Assembly: GCF_016745395.1 (NCBI RefSeq) | Contig: NZ_JAERVJ010000001.1 | Coordinates: 558,001 to 622,000 of the forward strand | DNA length: 64,000 bases | From: Methylocystis sp. Sn-Cys | Lineage (GTDB): Bacteria; Pseudomonadota; Alphaproteobacteria; Rhizobiales; Beijerinckiaceae | Reading direction: 5' to 3' | In this document: positions 34,285 to 44,361 of the stretch, one piece after another | Position numbering within the stretch: position 1 is the stretch's first letter | Layout of the letters: the number at the start of each line of letters is the position of its first letter | Made by a program: the position numbers and the translations under genes | Notes under the pieces: model-generated | Databases searched by the model: none | Told to the model about the DNA's origin: nothing | What the model saw: the letters and a program-made list of their open reading frames with translations, nothing else

Positions 34285-35172
34285 CTAGCGCTTTTCGTCC
34301 GGGGCGGCGGCGATCGCGGTGGCGGCGCTCTCCGCGGCGGCCTGCATCTCCTCCTGGGCGAGCGGCCCGACGAGGACGAAGGCGAAGCCGCCGGCGCGCC
34401 ATTCGATCGCCGTGACCCCCTGCGCTGCGCGCGGCGCGAGCGGCGCGCCCGCCGCCTCGGCGCGCTCGAAATAAAGCCCGAGGCGGGCGCCGTTGGCGCG
34501 CTCATAGATCAGCAGGCCCGCGGGCGCGGCGACGCCCGGCAAGACGCGCCCGCCGATGAGGCGCAGGCCGAGCCCGGCGAGATTGGGCGGACGGGAGAAA
34601 CCGACGCGCTCGGCCAGCCAGGCGACAAGCTCGCCTTTCCGGGAGACGTCGATCTCGACCGGGCGGGCGTCGGAGGCATAGGTCGCATAGGTCAGGCTGG
34701 CGCGACCGGCGTAGCTTTGGGTGAGAACTGCCGAAACCGGCGGACGCGGCGCTTCGTTGCGACCGGCGAAGACGAGCGCGGCGAGGCCGGCCACCGCCGC
34801 GCCGGCGAGCAGGGTCAAAACAGTGGAGAGCGCCGCCTGCCGCCGGCGGCTGGCGCGGATTTCGTCGAGCCGCTGGGAGGGGCGCGAGGCGCCCGGCCGC
34901 CCCCAATGGATGGCGCCGGTCTCGATTGGCCCTTGCTGAGGCGCATGCGTGCGGGTCGCGGCGTCTTTGAGCGACAGCGGCAACATCTCCAGCGCCGCCG
35001 GTTCGAAGGCTGCGCGCAGCGCCGCGTTTTGGCGTCGCCACCCCTCGACGAGGGCGGCGTCTGCGGGATGCGTGAGGAGGTGGTCCTCGACCTTGCGGCG
35101 GCGCTCGGCGTCGAGCTCGCCGTCGACCAAAGCGTGGAGGTCGGCCTCGCCAATGATGGTGGAAGCGGGCAA
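34285..35172 (-). CDS. Anti-sigma factor, single-pass membrane protein
   Basis: The protein is 295 residues. The N-terminal part MPASTIIGEADLHALVDGELDAERRRKVEDHLLTHPADAALVEGWR is an anti-sigma fold with a zinc-finger-like His but few cysteines. One membrane helix lies at about 115-135 (STVLTLLAGAAVAGLAALVFA), followed by a periplasmic sensor domain. It is 7 bp downstream of a sigma-factor-like gene and should hold it inactive until a signal arrives. The signal is unknown. Confidence 0.85.
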   Translation of the reverse strand: MPASTIIGEADLHALVDGELDAERRRKVEDHLLTHPADAALVEGWRRQNAALRAAFEPAALEMLPLSLKDAATRTHAPQQGPIETGAIHWGRPGASRPSQRLDEIRASRRRQAALSTVLTLLAGAAVAGLAALVFAGRNEAPRPPVSAVLTQSYAGRASLTYATYASDARPVEIDVSRKGELVAWLAERVGFSRPPNLAGLGLRLIGGRVLPGVAAPAGLLIYERANGARLGLYFERAEAAGAPLAPRAAQGVTAIEWRAGGFAFVLVGPLAQEEMQAAAESAATAIAAAPDEKR

Positions 35173-35179
35173 GCGGCGC

Positions 35180-35680
35180 CTATTTCACGATGCGCAGATG
35201 CGAGGCGGCGCGGCGCGCGCCGCTCTCGGCGTCCGCTGGCGGCAGGCCCACGACGCCAAGCTTCGCCCGGGCGCGCATGAGCTGGGCGAGCAGCGCTTCC
35301 CGCCTTATGCCGAGAACGCGCGCAGCGGCCTCGTACCCCATCCCTTCGAGAGAGACGAGGAGCAGGGCCGCGCGATCATCGAGGGAAAGCTCTGCGAGGC
35401 CGTGGACGATCGGCGGATGACGCGGGGTCGGGCGTGAGGCGTCCGTCAGACGCTTGCCAGCCGAAGCGGTGAGCGCGGCGTAGGCTTCGAGTCGTGCCTC
35501 CTGGAGATCGGCGGGGCGCAGCTCCCTGGCGCGGATACGGGCGCCGACGTTCTGCAATGCGCTTTGCACGAGTTCGTCGGAAAGCGTATGGCCGGCGCCG
35601 GCGCAAAGCGCCCGCGAATATCGGCGCAGGGCAGGCGCTATGCCTCCCAGCCGCTCCAGGATCTCGGCTTTCTTCCCCAT
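35180..35680 (-). CDS. ECF-type sigma factor
   Basis: The protein is 166 residues. An N-terminal sigma-2-like part (PALRRYSRALCAGAGHTLSDELVQSAL) is followed by a sigma-4-like HTH (LSLDDRAALLLVSLEGMGYEAAARVLGIRREALLAQLMRARAKL). It matches the small ECF group whose gene is followed by a membrane anti-sigma factor, as here. Targets are unknown. Confidence 0.83.
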   Translation of the reverse strand: MGKKAEILERLGGIAPALRRYSRALCAGAGHTLSDELVQSALQNVGARIRARELRPADLQEARLEAYAALTASAGKRLTDASRPTPRHPPIVHGLAELSLDDRAALLLVSLEGMGYEAAARVLGIRREALLAQLMRARAKLGVVGLPPADAESGARRAASHLRIVK

Positions 35681-35875
35681 CCGTGGCCCTGTTAGGCTTG
35701 ACCAGCGCCATTAGTGGCGTTTCCTATGGGATGATAGGTCAACGCGCCACAAATGGCTATGGGCGCATTATAGCATTTTTGCGGACGGAACGGCTGCTGC
35801 GGTCAGGGTTTCCTTTGTGGAAAATCCACGCTAAAGGGCGCTTCGACCTATTTGCACCTGAAATGGACGCCCCCG

Positions 35876-36736
35876 ATGACCGACCAAGCCGCGCCCGCCC
35901 CTTTCGCTGGAATTCTCGCCGGAAAGAAAGGCCTTATCCTGGGCGTCGCCAATAATCGCTCGATCGCCTGGGGCATCGCCAAGGCCTGCGCGCAGGCCGG
36001 CGCCGAGCTCGCGCTGACCTATCAGGTGGAAGCGTTGGAGAAGCGCGTGCGCCCGCTCGCCGCCGAGCTTGGCGCCCATGTCGTCGGGCGCTGCGACGTC
36101 GCTCAGCCGGAGACGATCGACGAAATCTTCGCCGAGGTCGAGAAGCTCTGGGGCAAGGTCGATTTCGTCGTCCACTGCCTCGCCTATTCCGACAAGGACC
36201 AGCTCGACGGCCGCTACGTCGACACCACCCTCGACAACTTCCTGATGTCGATGAACATCTCCTGCTACAGCTTCACGGCCATCGCCCAGCGCGCCGAAAA
36301 GCTGATGCCGGAAGGCGGCTCGCTGCTGACGCTCTCTTATTACGGCGCCGAGAAATGGATGCCGCATTATAACGTGATGGGCGTCGCCAAGGCGGGGTTG
36401 GAGGCGTCGGTGCGCTATCTCGCCGCCGATCTCGGCGCCAAGAACATCCGCGTCAACGCCATCTCCGCCGGCCCGATCAAGACCATGGCGGCCTCGGGCA
36501 TCGGCGACTTCCGCTACATTCTGCGCTGGAACGAATACAACTCGCCGCTGCGCCGCGTCGTGACAATCGAGGAAGTGGGCGAGAGCGCGGTTTATCTGCT
36601 GTCGCCAATGTCGCGCGGCGTCTCGGGCGAAATCCTGCATGTCGACGCCGGCTATCATGTCGTCGGCATGATGAACCCGTCTGCTGCGCCGAAGATGGCG
36701 GATTTGCTGGCGCTGTTGCCGCAGGATGTGAAGTAA
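35876..36736 (+). CDS. fabI: Enoyl-[acyl-carrier-protein] reductase (NADH)
   Basis: The protein is 286 residues. It catalyses the last reduction in fatty-acid elongation. The SDR fold shows GLILGVANNRSIAWGIAKA, the catalytic YNVMGVAK (Tyr-x6-Lys), and SAGPIKTMAASGI. ATG 35876 is chosen (MTDQAAPAPFAG). A TTG at 35852 would extend it and lacks support. No clear ribosome site is seen upstream. Confidence 0.95.
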   Translation: MTDQAAPAPFAGILAGKKGLILGVANNRSIAWGIAKACAQAGAELALTYQVEALEKRVRPLAAELGAHVVGRCDVAQPETIDEIFAEVEKLWGKVDFVVHCLAYSDKDQLDGRYVDTTLDNFLMSMNISCYSFTAIAQRAEKLMPEGGSLLTLSYYGAEKWMPHYNVMGVAKAGLEASVRYLAADLGAKNIRVNAISAGPIKTMAASGIGDFRYILRWNEYNSPLRRVVTIEEVGESAVYLLSPMSRGVSGEILHVDAGYHVVGMMNPSAAPKMADLLALLPQDVK

Positions 36737-36814
36737 GGGGTCGGGCCATGCCCGCGCTCGTCGCGGGCTCCTTTGGCTAGCTCCAAATAGCGGCTTTTTG
36801 TGATATAAGAGCCT

Positions 36815-37075
36815 ATGTCGATTACGCTCACGCGCGATCAGGAAGCATGGCTCGAGGCGCATGTCGCGACCGGCGAGTTCGCGTCGGTCGAGGAGGCCGC
36901 CCGCCTGCTCATCGACCAGCGCATTGCCGAGTTGGCGACAGTCTATGAAGACGACATGGCGTGGGCGAAGCCTTTGGTCGACGAGGCCCGCGCGGCGGTC
37001 GCCCGTGGCGACGTTCTGACTCTTGATGAGCATAGGGCGCGGAACGCAGCGCGTCTTGCCGCGCTACGTGGATAG
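36815..37075 (+). CDS. parD: ParD-type antitoxin
   Basis: This 86-residue protein has a ribbon-helix-helix N-terminus, MSITLTRDQEAWLEAHVATGEFASVEEAARLLIDQRIAE, and an acidic/helical C-terminus typical of ParD antitoxins. ParD binds and silences ParE and represses its own operon. The partner toxin, overlapping the stop by one base, is reduced to a 15-codon stub by a repeat, so the antitoxin appears to be an orphan. Confidence 0.85.
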   Translation: MSITLTRDQEAWLEAHVATGEFASVEEAARLLIDQRIAELATVYEDDMAWAKPLVDEARAAVARGDVLTLDEHRARNAARLAALRG

Positions 37076-37218
37076 TGGCGCGGATACTCGTTACATCTAC
37101 GGCTGACGCAGACGCCGCCTTTATTCCGCTCGCGCAGCGAGCGATCGGGAATCCAGAGCCAAACCAGCGCTTTTGTGGCTCTGGATTCCCGATCGGGCCT
37201 TCGGCCCGTCGGGAATGA
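37075..37218 (+). pseudogene. ParE-like toxin remnant truncated by a family-A repeat
   Basis: GTG at 37075 overlaps the parD stop, the usual spacing for a toxin gene. The frame reads VARILVTSTADADAAF, which resembles the start of ParE toxins (MARI-V-x-A-ADAD), and then passes straight into family-A repeat sequence (IPLAQRAIGNPEP...) to a stop at 37216. Only 47 codons remain, against about 95 in a functional ParE. The last two-thirds of the toxin are missing. Confidence 0.7.
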
Positions 37219-37256
37219 CAAGCCCCAATCCGAGCTATTCAAACGGAAACGGTATA
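37122..37256. repeat. Palindromic repeat, family A (copy A3)
   Basis: The unit starts ATTCCGCTCGCGCAGCGAGC (short of the usual CCCGAC) and ends CGTCGGGAATGAC at 37219; the tail GAGCTATTCAAACGGAAACGGT follows. Its left end lies inside the toxin frame. Confidence 0.88.
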
Positions 37257-37289
37257 ACGCCTTAGGTCGATGCTTGTGAAGGCGCGCCC

Positions 37290-38573
37290 TCACACCCCCT
37301 CCGGCCGCCCCACCATCGCCACCAGCAGCCCGCCGTCGCCGAAGAGCTTCTTCGCCGCGCGCTTGCACTCCTCCATGCCGACAGCCGCGATTTTGCCGTT
37401 GCGTTCGTCGAGATAGCTCGGCTCGAAGCCGTCCATCTGCAGATGCACGAGCTGGCTGGCGATCTTCGTCGAAGTGTCGAAGCGCAGCGCATAGGAGCCG
37501 ATGAGGTATTTCTTCGCCTTGTCGAGCTCATCCTCGGTCGGGCCTTCTTCCGCGAAGCGGCGCACTTCCTCTTCGATGATCCGCAAAGCTTCGCCGGCGC
37601 GCTCGTTCTTGGTGGCGGCGGCGCCAATCAGCATCGGGCAGCGGTCATATTCGTTGAGCTGCGAATAGACGCTATAGGCCATGCCGCGCTTCTCGCGCAC
37701 CTCGCGGAAGAGCCGCGCGGTGAACGAGCCGCCGCCGAGAATGTGGTTCGCGACCACGGTGGCGAAATAGTCGGGATCGCGCTTGGTGACGCCCGGTCGG
37801 CCGAAGCGGATCGTGGTTTGGGGGATGTCGAGCGTCACGATTTGGCGCGAGCCGACGCCGGCGAGCGTGATCGGCGCGACGTCCGCGAGGTCGTTTTCCG
37901 TCGCCAGGGCGCCGAAGGTCGCGTCCAGATGCTCCGAGAGGGTCTGGGCGTCGATGGCGCCGACGACCGCGATCTTGAGGTCCTTTTTGGCGAACAGCCT
38001 TTGCTGTAGGGCGAGCAAATCCGGCCGCGACAGGCTTTCGATCGAGGAAAGCTCGCCGCGCGCCGGGCGGCCATAGGGATGCTCGGGGAAGGCCGCTTCG
38101 CGGAAGGCTTTGGCCGCCATGGAGTCCGGCTCATTTGCGTCGCGCTTCAATTCGGCGACGAGCTGGCTGCGCACGCGCGCGACGTCGGCCTCGGCGAGAT
38201 GCGCGTCGACGAGCGCCAGTTTCAAAAGCGCGAAGGCCTTGTCGGTGTTCTTTGCGAGCGTCTGCAGATGCCCCGAGATCGAGTCCCGGTCGGCGCCGAA
38301 GCCCAAGTGAATGGCGAGCTCGTCCACGGCGCGGTGGAAGCCGCGCGCGTCATAGGGCCCCGCGCCTTCGTCGAGGAGCCCGGCGAGCAATGTCGCGAGG
38401 CCCGGCTTGTCGGCAGGGTCCTGGGCGGCGCCGCCGCGCAACGAGAATTCCAGAGCGACGAGCGGCACGGCGTAGCTTTCGACGAGCCAGGCGGTGACGC
38501 CGCCGGGCGTGACGATGCGCTGCACATGCTCGGCGCGCGAGGCCATGGAGACGGCGGGTGCGTGGGCGGTCAT
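37290..38573 (-). CDS. M16 peptidase family, non-catalytic subunit
   Basis: The protein is 427 residues from ATG 38573 (MTAHAPAVSMASRAEHVQRIV). It has the duplicated M16 fold, but the zinc motif HxxEH is replaced by LLAGLLDEGAG, so it cannot bind zinc. The C-terminal half has RLFREVREKRGMAYSVYS. In such operons a non-catalytic member pairs with the catalytic one, which is immediately upstream. The partnership is inferred from family and position. Confidence 0.85.
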   Translation of the reverse strand: MTAHAPAVSMASRAEHVQRIVTPGGVTAWLVESYAVPLVALEFSLRGGAAQDPADKPGLATLLAGLLDEGAGPYDARGFHRAVDELAIHLGFGADRDSISGHLQTLAKNTDKAFALLKLALVDAHLAEADVARVRSQLVAELKRDANEPDSMAAKAFREAAFPEHPYGRPARGELSSIESLSRPDLLALQQRLFAKKDLKIAVVGAIDAQTLSEHLDATFGALATENDLADVAPITLAGVGSRQIVTLDIPQTTIRFGRPGVTKRDPDYFATVVANHILGGGSFTARLFREVREKRGMAYSVYSQLNEYDRCPMLIGAAATKNERAGEALRIIEEEVRRFAEEGPTEDELDKAKKYLIGSYALRFDTSTKIASQLVHLQMDGFEPSYLDERNGKIAAVGMEECKRAAKKLFGDGGLLVAMVGRPEGV

Positions 38574-38645
38574 GCGGAATCCTAAGAGAAAGAGAATGGC
38601 CGGTGCGCCGGGCGCCGGCCTCAATGGGCTCAGGCGGCTTCGGGC

Positions 38646-39992
38646 TCAGGCGACTTCGTCTTCTTCCGCCGGCAGCAGGAAGCCCGTGACGGCGCGGCGC
38701 TTGTCGAGCCATTTCTTCGCTGCGGCGGTGACGTCGGCGGCGGTGACGGCCTCCATCCGCTCCGGCCAGGCGGCGACGTCCTCGATGGTCAGCCCCGTGG
38801 CCAGCGCTTCGCCATACCAGCGGGCGAGCGAGGCCTGGCTGTCCTGCGCATAAATGGCGTCGGCGACGAGCCGCGTCTTGGCGCGCCGCAGATGCGCTTC
38901 GTCGATCGGCTTTTCGGTGAAGCGCTTGATCACACGGTCGATCGCCTCGTCGAGGTCCTCGAGCGAAACGCCCGGCGCCGGGGTGGCGTAGACCCACAGC
39001 CGCGAGTCGTCGACGGCGGAGCCGAGATAATAGGCGCCGGCGCCGACGGCATATTTTTCGTCGACGACGAGCGTTTCGTAGAGCGCGCTGGTGGCGCCGC
39101 CGCCGAGCATATGGGCGAGCGTCTCGATCGCCTCGGCCTCGCCGGGCGCGGCGGTCGTGTAGGAGGGCACGAGGAAAACGCGCTCATGCGCGGGCTGCTC
39201 GACCTTCTCGTCGGAGAGCGACACGAGCCGATGCGCGCGATGCGGCGGCTCCTTGGTGCGGTTGCGGCGCGGCGGCTCGGCGCGCGCCGGAATTTTCCCG
39301 TAGGTTTCCCTGGCGAGCCGCCCGACCTCCTCCGCATCTATGTCGCCCGCGACGATGAGGATGGCGTTCTCGGGCGTGTAGAAGCGGGTGTAATAGGCGA
39401 GCGCATCCTCGCGGTTCAGGCTCTCGATCTCATGGTTCCAGCCGATGATCGGCGTGCCATAGGGGTGGTGGGCGTAGAGCGCCGCCTGCACGGCCTCGTC
39501 GAGCTGGGAAGACGGGTCGTTGTCGGTGCGCATACGGCGCTCTTCCAGCACGACGTCACGCTCGGGCGTCACCACCTCGTCGGTCAGGACGAGATTGGAC
39601 ATGCGGTCGGCCTCGAACCCCATCAGGGCGCCGAGATGCTCCTTGCCGATGCGCTGGAAATAAGCGGTGTAATCATAGCTGGTGAAGGCGTTCTCCTGGC
39701 CGCCGAGCTCGGCGACGAGATTGGAGAATTCGCCCTGCGGATGGCTCTTGGTGCCCTTGAACATCAAATGTTCGAGAAAATGGGCGATGCCGGATTTGCC
39801 GAGCGGATCGTCGGCCGAGCCGTTCTTGTACCAGACCATATGCGTCACGACGGGCGTGCGCACATCCGGAATGACGACGACTTCGAGACCATTATCGAGC
39901 TTGAAATGGGAAATATTGGCGCCGGCATGCGCCGAGTCGCCGGCCGCGCCCGGGGTGAGCGCTACGGTCGGCGACGCAGAGGAAGACGACAT
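38646..39992 (-). CDS. M16 zinc metallopeptidase, catalytic subunit
   Basis: The protein is 448 residues. GIAHFLEHLMFKGT contains the HxxEH zinc site; the downstream Glu lies in the LGGQENAFTSYDYTAYF part. It is related to the mitochondrial processing peptidase beta subunit and PqqF-like enzymes. No signal peptide is clear, although the first 25 residues are Ser/Ala-rich. It is upstream of the non-catalytic subunit, with 72 bp between the genes. Confidence 0.92.
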   Translation of the reverse strand: MSSSSASPTVALTPGAAGDSAHAGANISHFKLDNGLEVVVIPDVRTPVVTHMVWYKNGSADDPLGKSGIAHFLEHLMFKGTKSHPQGEFSNLVAELGGQENAFTSYDYTAYFQRIGKEHLGALMGFEADRMSNLVLTDEVVTPERDVVLEERRMRTDNDPSSQLDEAVQAALYAHHPYGTPIIGWNHEIESLNREDALAYYTRFYTPENAILIVAGDIDAEEVGRLARETYGKIPARAEPPRRNRTKEPPHRAHRLVSLSDEKVEQPAHERVFLVPSYTTAAPGEAEAIETLAHMLGGGATSALYETLVVDEKYAVGAGAYYLGSAVDDSRLWVYATPAPGVSLEDLDEAIDRVIKRFTEKPIDEAHLRRAKTRLVADAIYAQDSQASLARWYGEALATGLTIEDVAAWPERMEAVTAADVTAAAKKWLDKRRAVTGFLLPAEEDEVA

Positions 39993-40155
39993 CGAAGGGC
40001 CTTTCTGGCGGCGCGTGGCCGCCCGAAGCTGGAGAACATTATCTCCTATATAGGCCCAAAAGACCCTCGCCGGAACTCAATCCTTGGCCGGCTCCTTGCG
40101 GGAGTCGGCCTTTCTGGAAGCGGAAGACCTGCTTTCCAATATAGACCCCAAAAAT

Positions 40156-40863
40156 TTAGTTGTCGGAGCCTCTGAGGAAACTCGGCATCATGCTGGAGAA
40201 CCCGCCGCTGCTGGCCGTCGGTTTCTGTGTAGGCGCCGTGCCTGCGGTCTGGGCGACGGGATCGCTCTCGTTCCTGTCGCCCCCCAAATAGCTCAAGGGA
40301 TTCCACCAGGAGGAGCTTTTCCCGCCGTCCGAGTCGCGAACCCGGGCGAGGTCCATCGTGGGGCGGCGATAGCCCGTGGGCGGCTCTGTCAGCATGCGGC
40401 GCGCCGGCTCCTCCGTCATCGGCCCGGACGATCGCGAGCGTGCGCTGAGCGCCATCTGCAGGAAGCCGGGCTCATCATCCGTGCCAGGCGCGTAATCCGG
40501 CTTGGGGCCGCGAATCCGGTCCAAAAGGCCTGGCTTCTTCTCCTCCGGCGGGGCGTTCGGGATCTTTGCGTAGCGGTCGGTGTTGCGGCGGCGCGCGGCC
40601 GCAACATCGGTCGGCCAGCCATCCGGGCGGTTCGTCTTCTCCTGCGGAGCCGGCAAGTCGCCGATGCGCGGCGGCAGAACCAGTTTGGGGCGCTCGTTGT
40701 AGTCGATCTTTGACGCGTTCGGGTCCGAGGAAACCCCGACAAGCTCCATGACCGCGCTGATGGTCGATTTATCGTCCGCTGCCTGGGCCGGCGCGCCATA
40801 GGCGGCTGCGAGACCGGCGAGCGCGAGGAGGGCGCGACCCCGGGATCGTGCGAGCTTCATCAT
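40156..40863 (-). CDS. Exported hypothetical protein
   Basis: The protein is 235 residues with a signal peptide (ALLALAGLAAAYGAPAQA). The mature part is Pro/Arg-rich and probably disordered, with KPKLVLPPRIGDLPAPQE-like and WWNPLSYLGG segments. The placement between lspA and the M16 pair fits what I recall of alphaproteobacterial gene order; I cannot give a function. A near-perfect hairpin (40086-40110) lies between it and the M16 gene. Confidence 0.7.
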   Translation of the reverse strand: MMKLARSRGRALLALAGLAAAYGAPAQAADDKSTISAVMELVGVSSDPNASKIDYNERPKLVLPPRIGDLPAPQEKTNRPDGWPTDVAAARRRNTDRYAKIPNAPPEEKKPGLLDRIRGPKPDYAPGTDDEPGFLQMALSARSRSSGPMTEEPARRMLTEPPTGYRRPTMDLARVRDSDGGKSSSWWNPLSYLGGDRNESDPVAQTAGTAPTQKPTASSGGFSSMMPSFLRGSDN

Positions 40864-41109
40864 TCCAACTCCTTGCCCAGAACGCCGGCGCGCGTGAAAC
40901 GCCCCCGCCAGCCGCGTGAATACGCCTCAAAGGCGCAGATTGCGTCCCACTTATTGGCGATTTAGTGGCGGCCGCGCAACTGGGGCGTTTCGGCGCGCGC
41001 TCGAACCTTCGCAGAGCGCATTCCACAAAAGTTGACAGACTTTTGCGAAAAGAATGCGCTCCAGCTTTGGAATCTGCGCGCTTTCTCATCGCTCGCGAGC
41101 GGAAGCGCG

Positions 41110-41688
41110 CTAGGCCGCGCCTTCCGCAGGCGGCGACTCCGAGAAAAGGGTTTCAAAAAGCAGCATCGCGACTCCTGCCGTAATAGCGACGTCGGCGACG
41201 TTGAAGACGTAATTGGCGAGCGGCCCCACCGGGAGCGTCGTATGGAAATAGAAGAAATCCGCGACCGCGCCGCGCGCGAGGCGATCGGCCGCGTTGCCCA
41301 GCGCCCCGCCGACGACGAGGCCGATCGCGAGCGTCAACAGCCGGCTTTGGGCCCGCCAGAGCCACCAGATAAGGCCGGCGACGATGACGCCTTGCCCGGC
41401 GAGGAGCAGCGCGCGTCCGACGCCCTCATGCGCCTGAAAGAGCGAATAGGAGACGCCGTAGTTCCACGAGAGCACGACGTCGAGGAAGGGCGTCAGCGTG
41501 ATCGGCTGCCGCGCGCCGATGCCGAAGACGTCGAGCATCCAATATTTATGGGCCTGATCGGCGAGCGCCGCCGCGAGGGCGGCGAGGAGGCCGAGAATGC
41601 GGGGCGGCGTGAGGAAGGGCGGCACGGCGACTCTGTGTGGCGACTCTGCGGATTGCGGGAACGCCGCTCGGCGGCTTGGCCTATTCAT
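41110..41688 (-). CDS. lspA: Lipoprotein signal peptidase (signal peptidase II)
   Basis: The protein is 192 residues with four membrane helices. The catalytic aspartates are in GGALGNAADRLARGAVADFF and VFNVADVAI, as in LspA. It cleaves prolipoproteins in the inner membrane after lipid attachment. The N-terminus is slightly long; a start within the first 20 residues is possible. Confidence 0.94.
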   Translation of the reverse strand: MNRPSRRAAFPQSAESPHRVAVPPFLTPPRILGLLAALAAALADQAHKYWMLDVFGIGARQPITLTPFLDVVLSWNYGVSYSLFQAHEGVGRALLLAGQGVIVAGLIWWLWRAQSRLLTLAIGLVVGGALGNAADRLARGAVADFFYFHTTLPVGPLANYVFNVADVAITAGVAMLLFETLFSESPPAEGAA

Positions 41689-41744
41689 ATCTTCCCGGCG
41701 GCGTCGCGGCTAGCCGACTGCCCGGTTGCGGCGCCGCAAAAATC

Positions 41745-41773
41745 TTGACATCCGCGCGGCCGCAACCTATCTC
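41745..41773 (+). promoter_or_regulatory. Sigma-70 promoter of groESL
   Basis: A perfect -35 box, TTGACA (41745-41750), a 17-bp spacer and a TATCTC -10 box (41768-41773) precede groES. The expected start point lies at the edge of the CIRCE element. Confidence 0.75.
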
Positions 41774-41781
41774 ATCGCGCG

Positions 41782-41808
41782 TTGGCACTCGTCGTAAGAG
41801 AGTGCCAA
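41782..41808 (+). promoter_or_regulatory. CIRCE operator (HrcA-binding)
   Basis: An exact CIRCE inverted repeat: TTGGCACTC (41782-41790), nine bases, GAGTGCCAA (41800-41808). HrcA represses groESL here at normal temperature. It is 68 bp upstream of the groES start. Confidence 0.97.
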
Positions 41809-41875
41809 TAATTTCGCTTATGGCTTGCGACGGGCGGAATTTCCTGCCCGACGCGCAGAAAAGGAAGACATTGCA

Positions 41876-42163
41876 ATGGCGTTCCGTCCCCTGCACGACC
41901 GCATCGTGGTCAAGCGCATCGAAGGCGAAGAGAAGACCAAAGGCGGCATCATTATTCCCGACTCCGCCAAGGAAAAGCCCCAGGAGGGCAAGGTGATTTC
42001 GGTTGGCCCCGGCGCTCGCGACGAGAGCGGCAAGCTCGTTCCCCTCGACGTGAAGGCCGGCGACCGCGTTCTGTTCGGCAAGTGGTCCGGCACCGAGGTC
42101 AAGATCGACGGCGACGACCTGTTGATCATGAAGGAAAGCGACATTCTCGGCATCGTCGAATAA
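41876..42163 (+). CDS. groES: Co-chaperonin GroES
   Basis: The protein is 95 residues, full length: [33 protein letters not shown]. It caps the GroEL cavity during protein folding. AAGGAAG lies upstream of the start. It is co-transcribed with groEL from a CIRCE-controlled promoter. Confidence 0.98.
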   Translation: MAFRPLHDRIVVKRIEGEEKTKGGIIIPDSAKEKPQEGKVISVGPGARDESGKLVPLDVKAGDRVLFGKWSGTEVKIDGDDLLIMKESDILGIVE

Positions 42164-43843
<1,680 letters not shown>

Positions 43844-43866
43844 GTCCGGTCGGTCAGAGAGATTGG

Positions 43867-43902
43867 AGAGCCCCGGGGGAAACCTCGGGGCTTTTCTTTT
43901 TT
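43867..43902 (+). terminator. Rho-independent terminator after groEL
   Basis: GC-rich stem AGAGCCCCGGGG / CCTCGGGGCTTTT with a short GAAA-type loop and a run TTTTCTTTTTTGG. It is 24 bp after the groEL stop. Confidence 0.92.
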
Positions 43903-43919
43903 GGGCCGGCCCCGGCGCC

Positions 43920-44000
43920 CGTCCTTGCGAGCGAAGCGAAGCAATCCAGAGCCACATCGGGGCGCCGGGTTGCTTCGTCGCGGCGCTCCTCGCAATGACG
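43920..44000. repeat. Palindromic repeat, family B (copy B5)
   Basis: CGTCCTTGCGAGCGAAGCG ... CTCGCAATGACG, slightly diverged (TCC for TCA at the left end). It follows the groEL terminator. Confidence 0.85.
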
Positions 44001-44139
44001 GCGCACGCATAAGCTGCGGCAGGCAGCGACGAAAGCGCGCGGCGGCGAGACGTTGCGGGATCGTCGAGGCTCGGTTAGCATCCCCTTCACGCGCGGCGGT
44101 TCTGTTCGCGCGGCAAACTTAAAATTTGGGAGCATTCCG

Positions 44140-44286
44140 ATGGCGAGCAATCGCGGGTCGGCGTCCACCGACGCGGACTGGGCTGAACACGAAAAGACCT
44201 ACAATGGTTTCCTCTGGCTGCTGAAATTCTCCGCGGCCGGGTCGGCGATAACCCTCGTCCTCCTCTACGTGCTCTTCGCGCGCTAA
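44140..44286 (+). CDS. aa3-type cytochrome c oxidase subunit IV-like protein
   Basis: The protein is 48 residues: MASNRGSASTDADWAEHEKTYNGFLWLLKFSAAGSAITLVLLYVLFAR. The DxWAEHEKTYxGFLxLLK N-terminus and single membrane helix match the small bacterial aa3 oxidase subunit IV family. It is encoded away from the main oxidase operon, as is common. ATG 44140 has TTGGGAG upstream. Confidence 0.85.
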   Translation: MASNRGSASTDADWAEHEKTYNGFLWLLKFSAAGSAITLVLLYVLFAR

Positions 44287-44361
44287 GAAAAGCCCAAGCC
44301 CCTCACGCCAGCCGTCAGGGGCCACCATGACGGCGACGGTTCGCAACAGCCGGAGGTCGTC

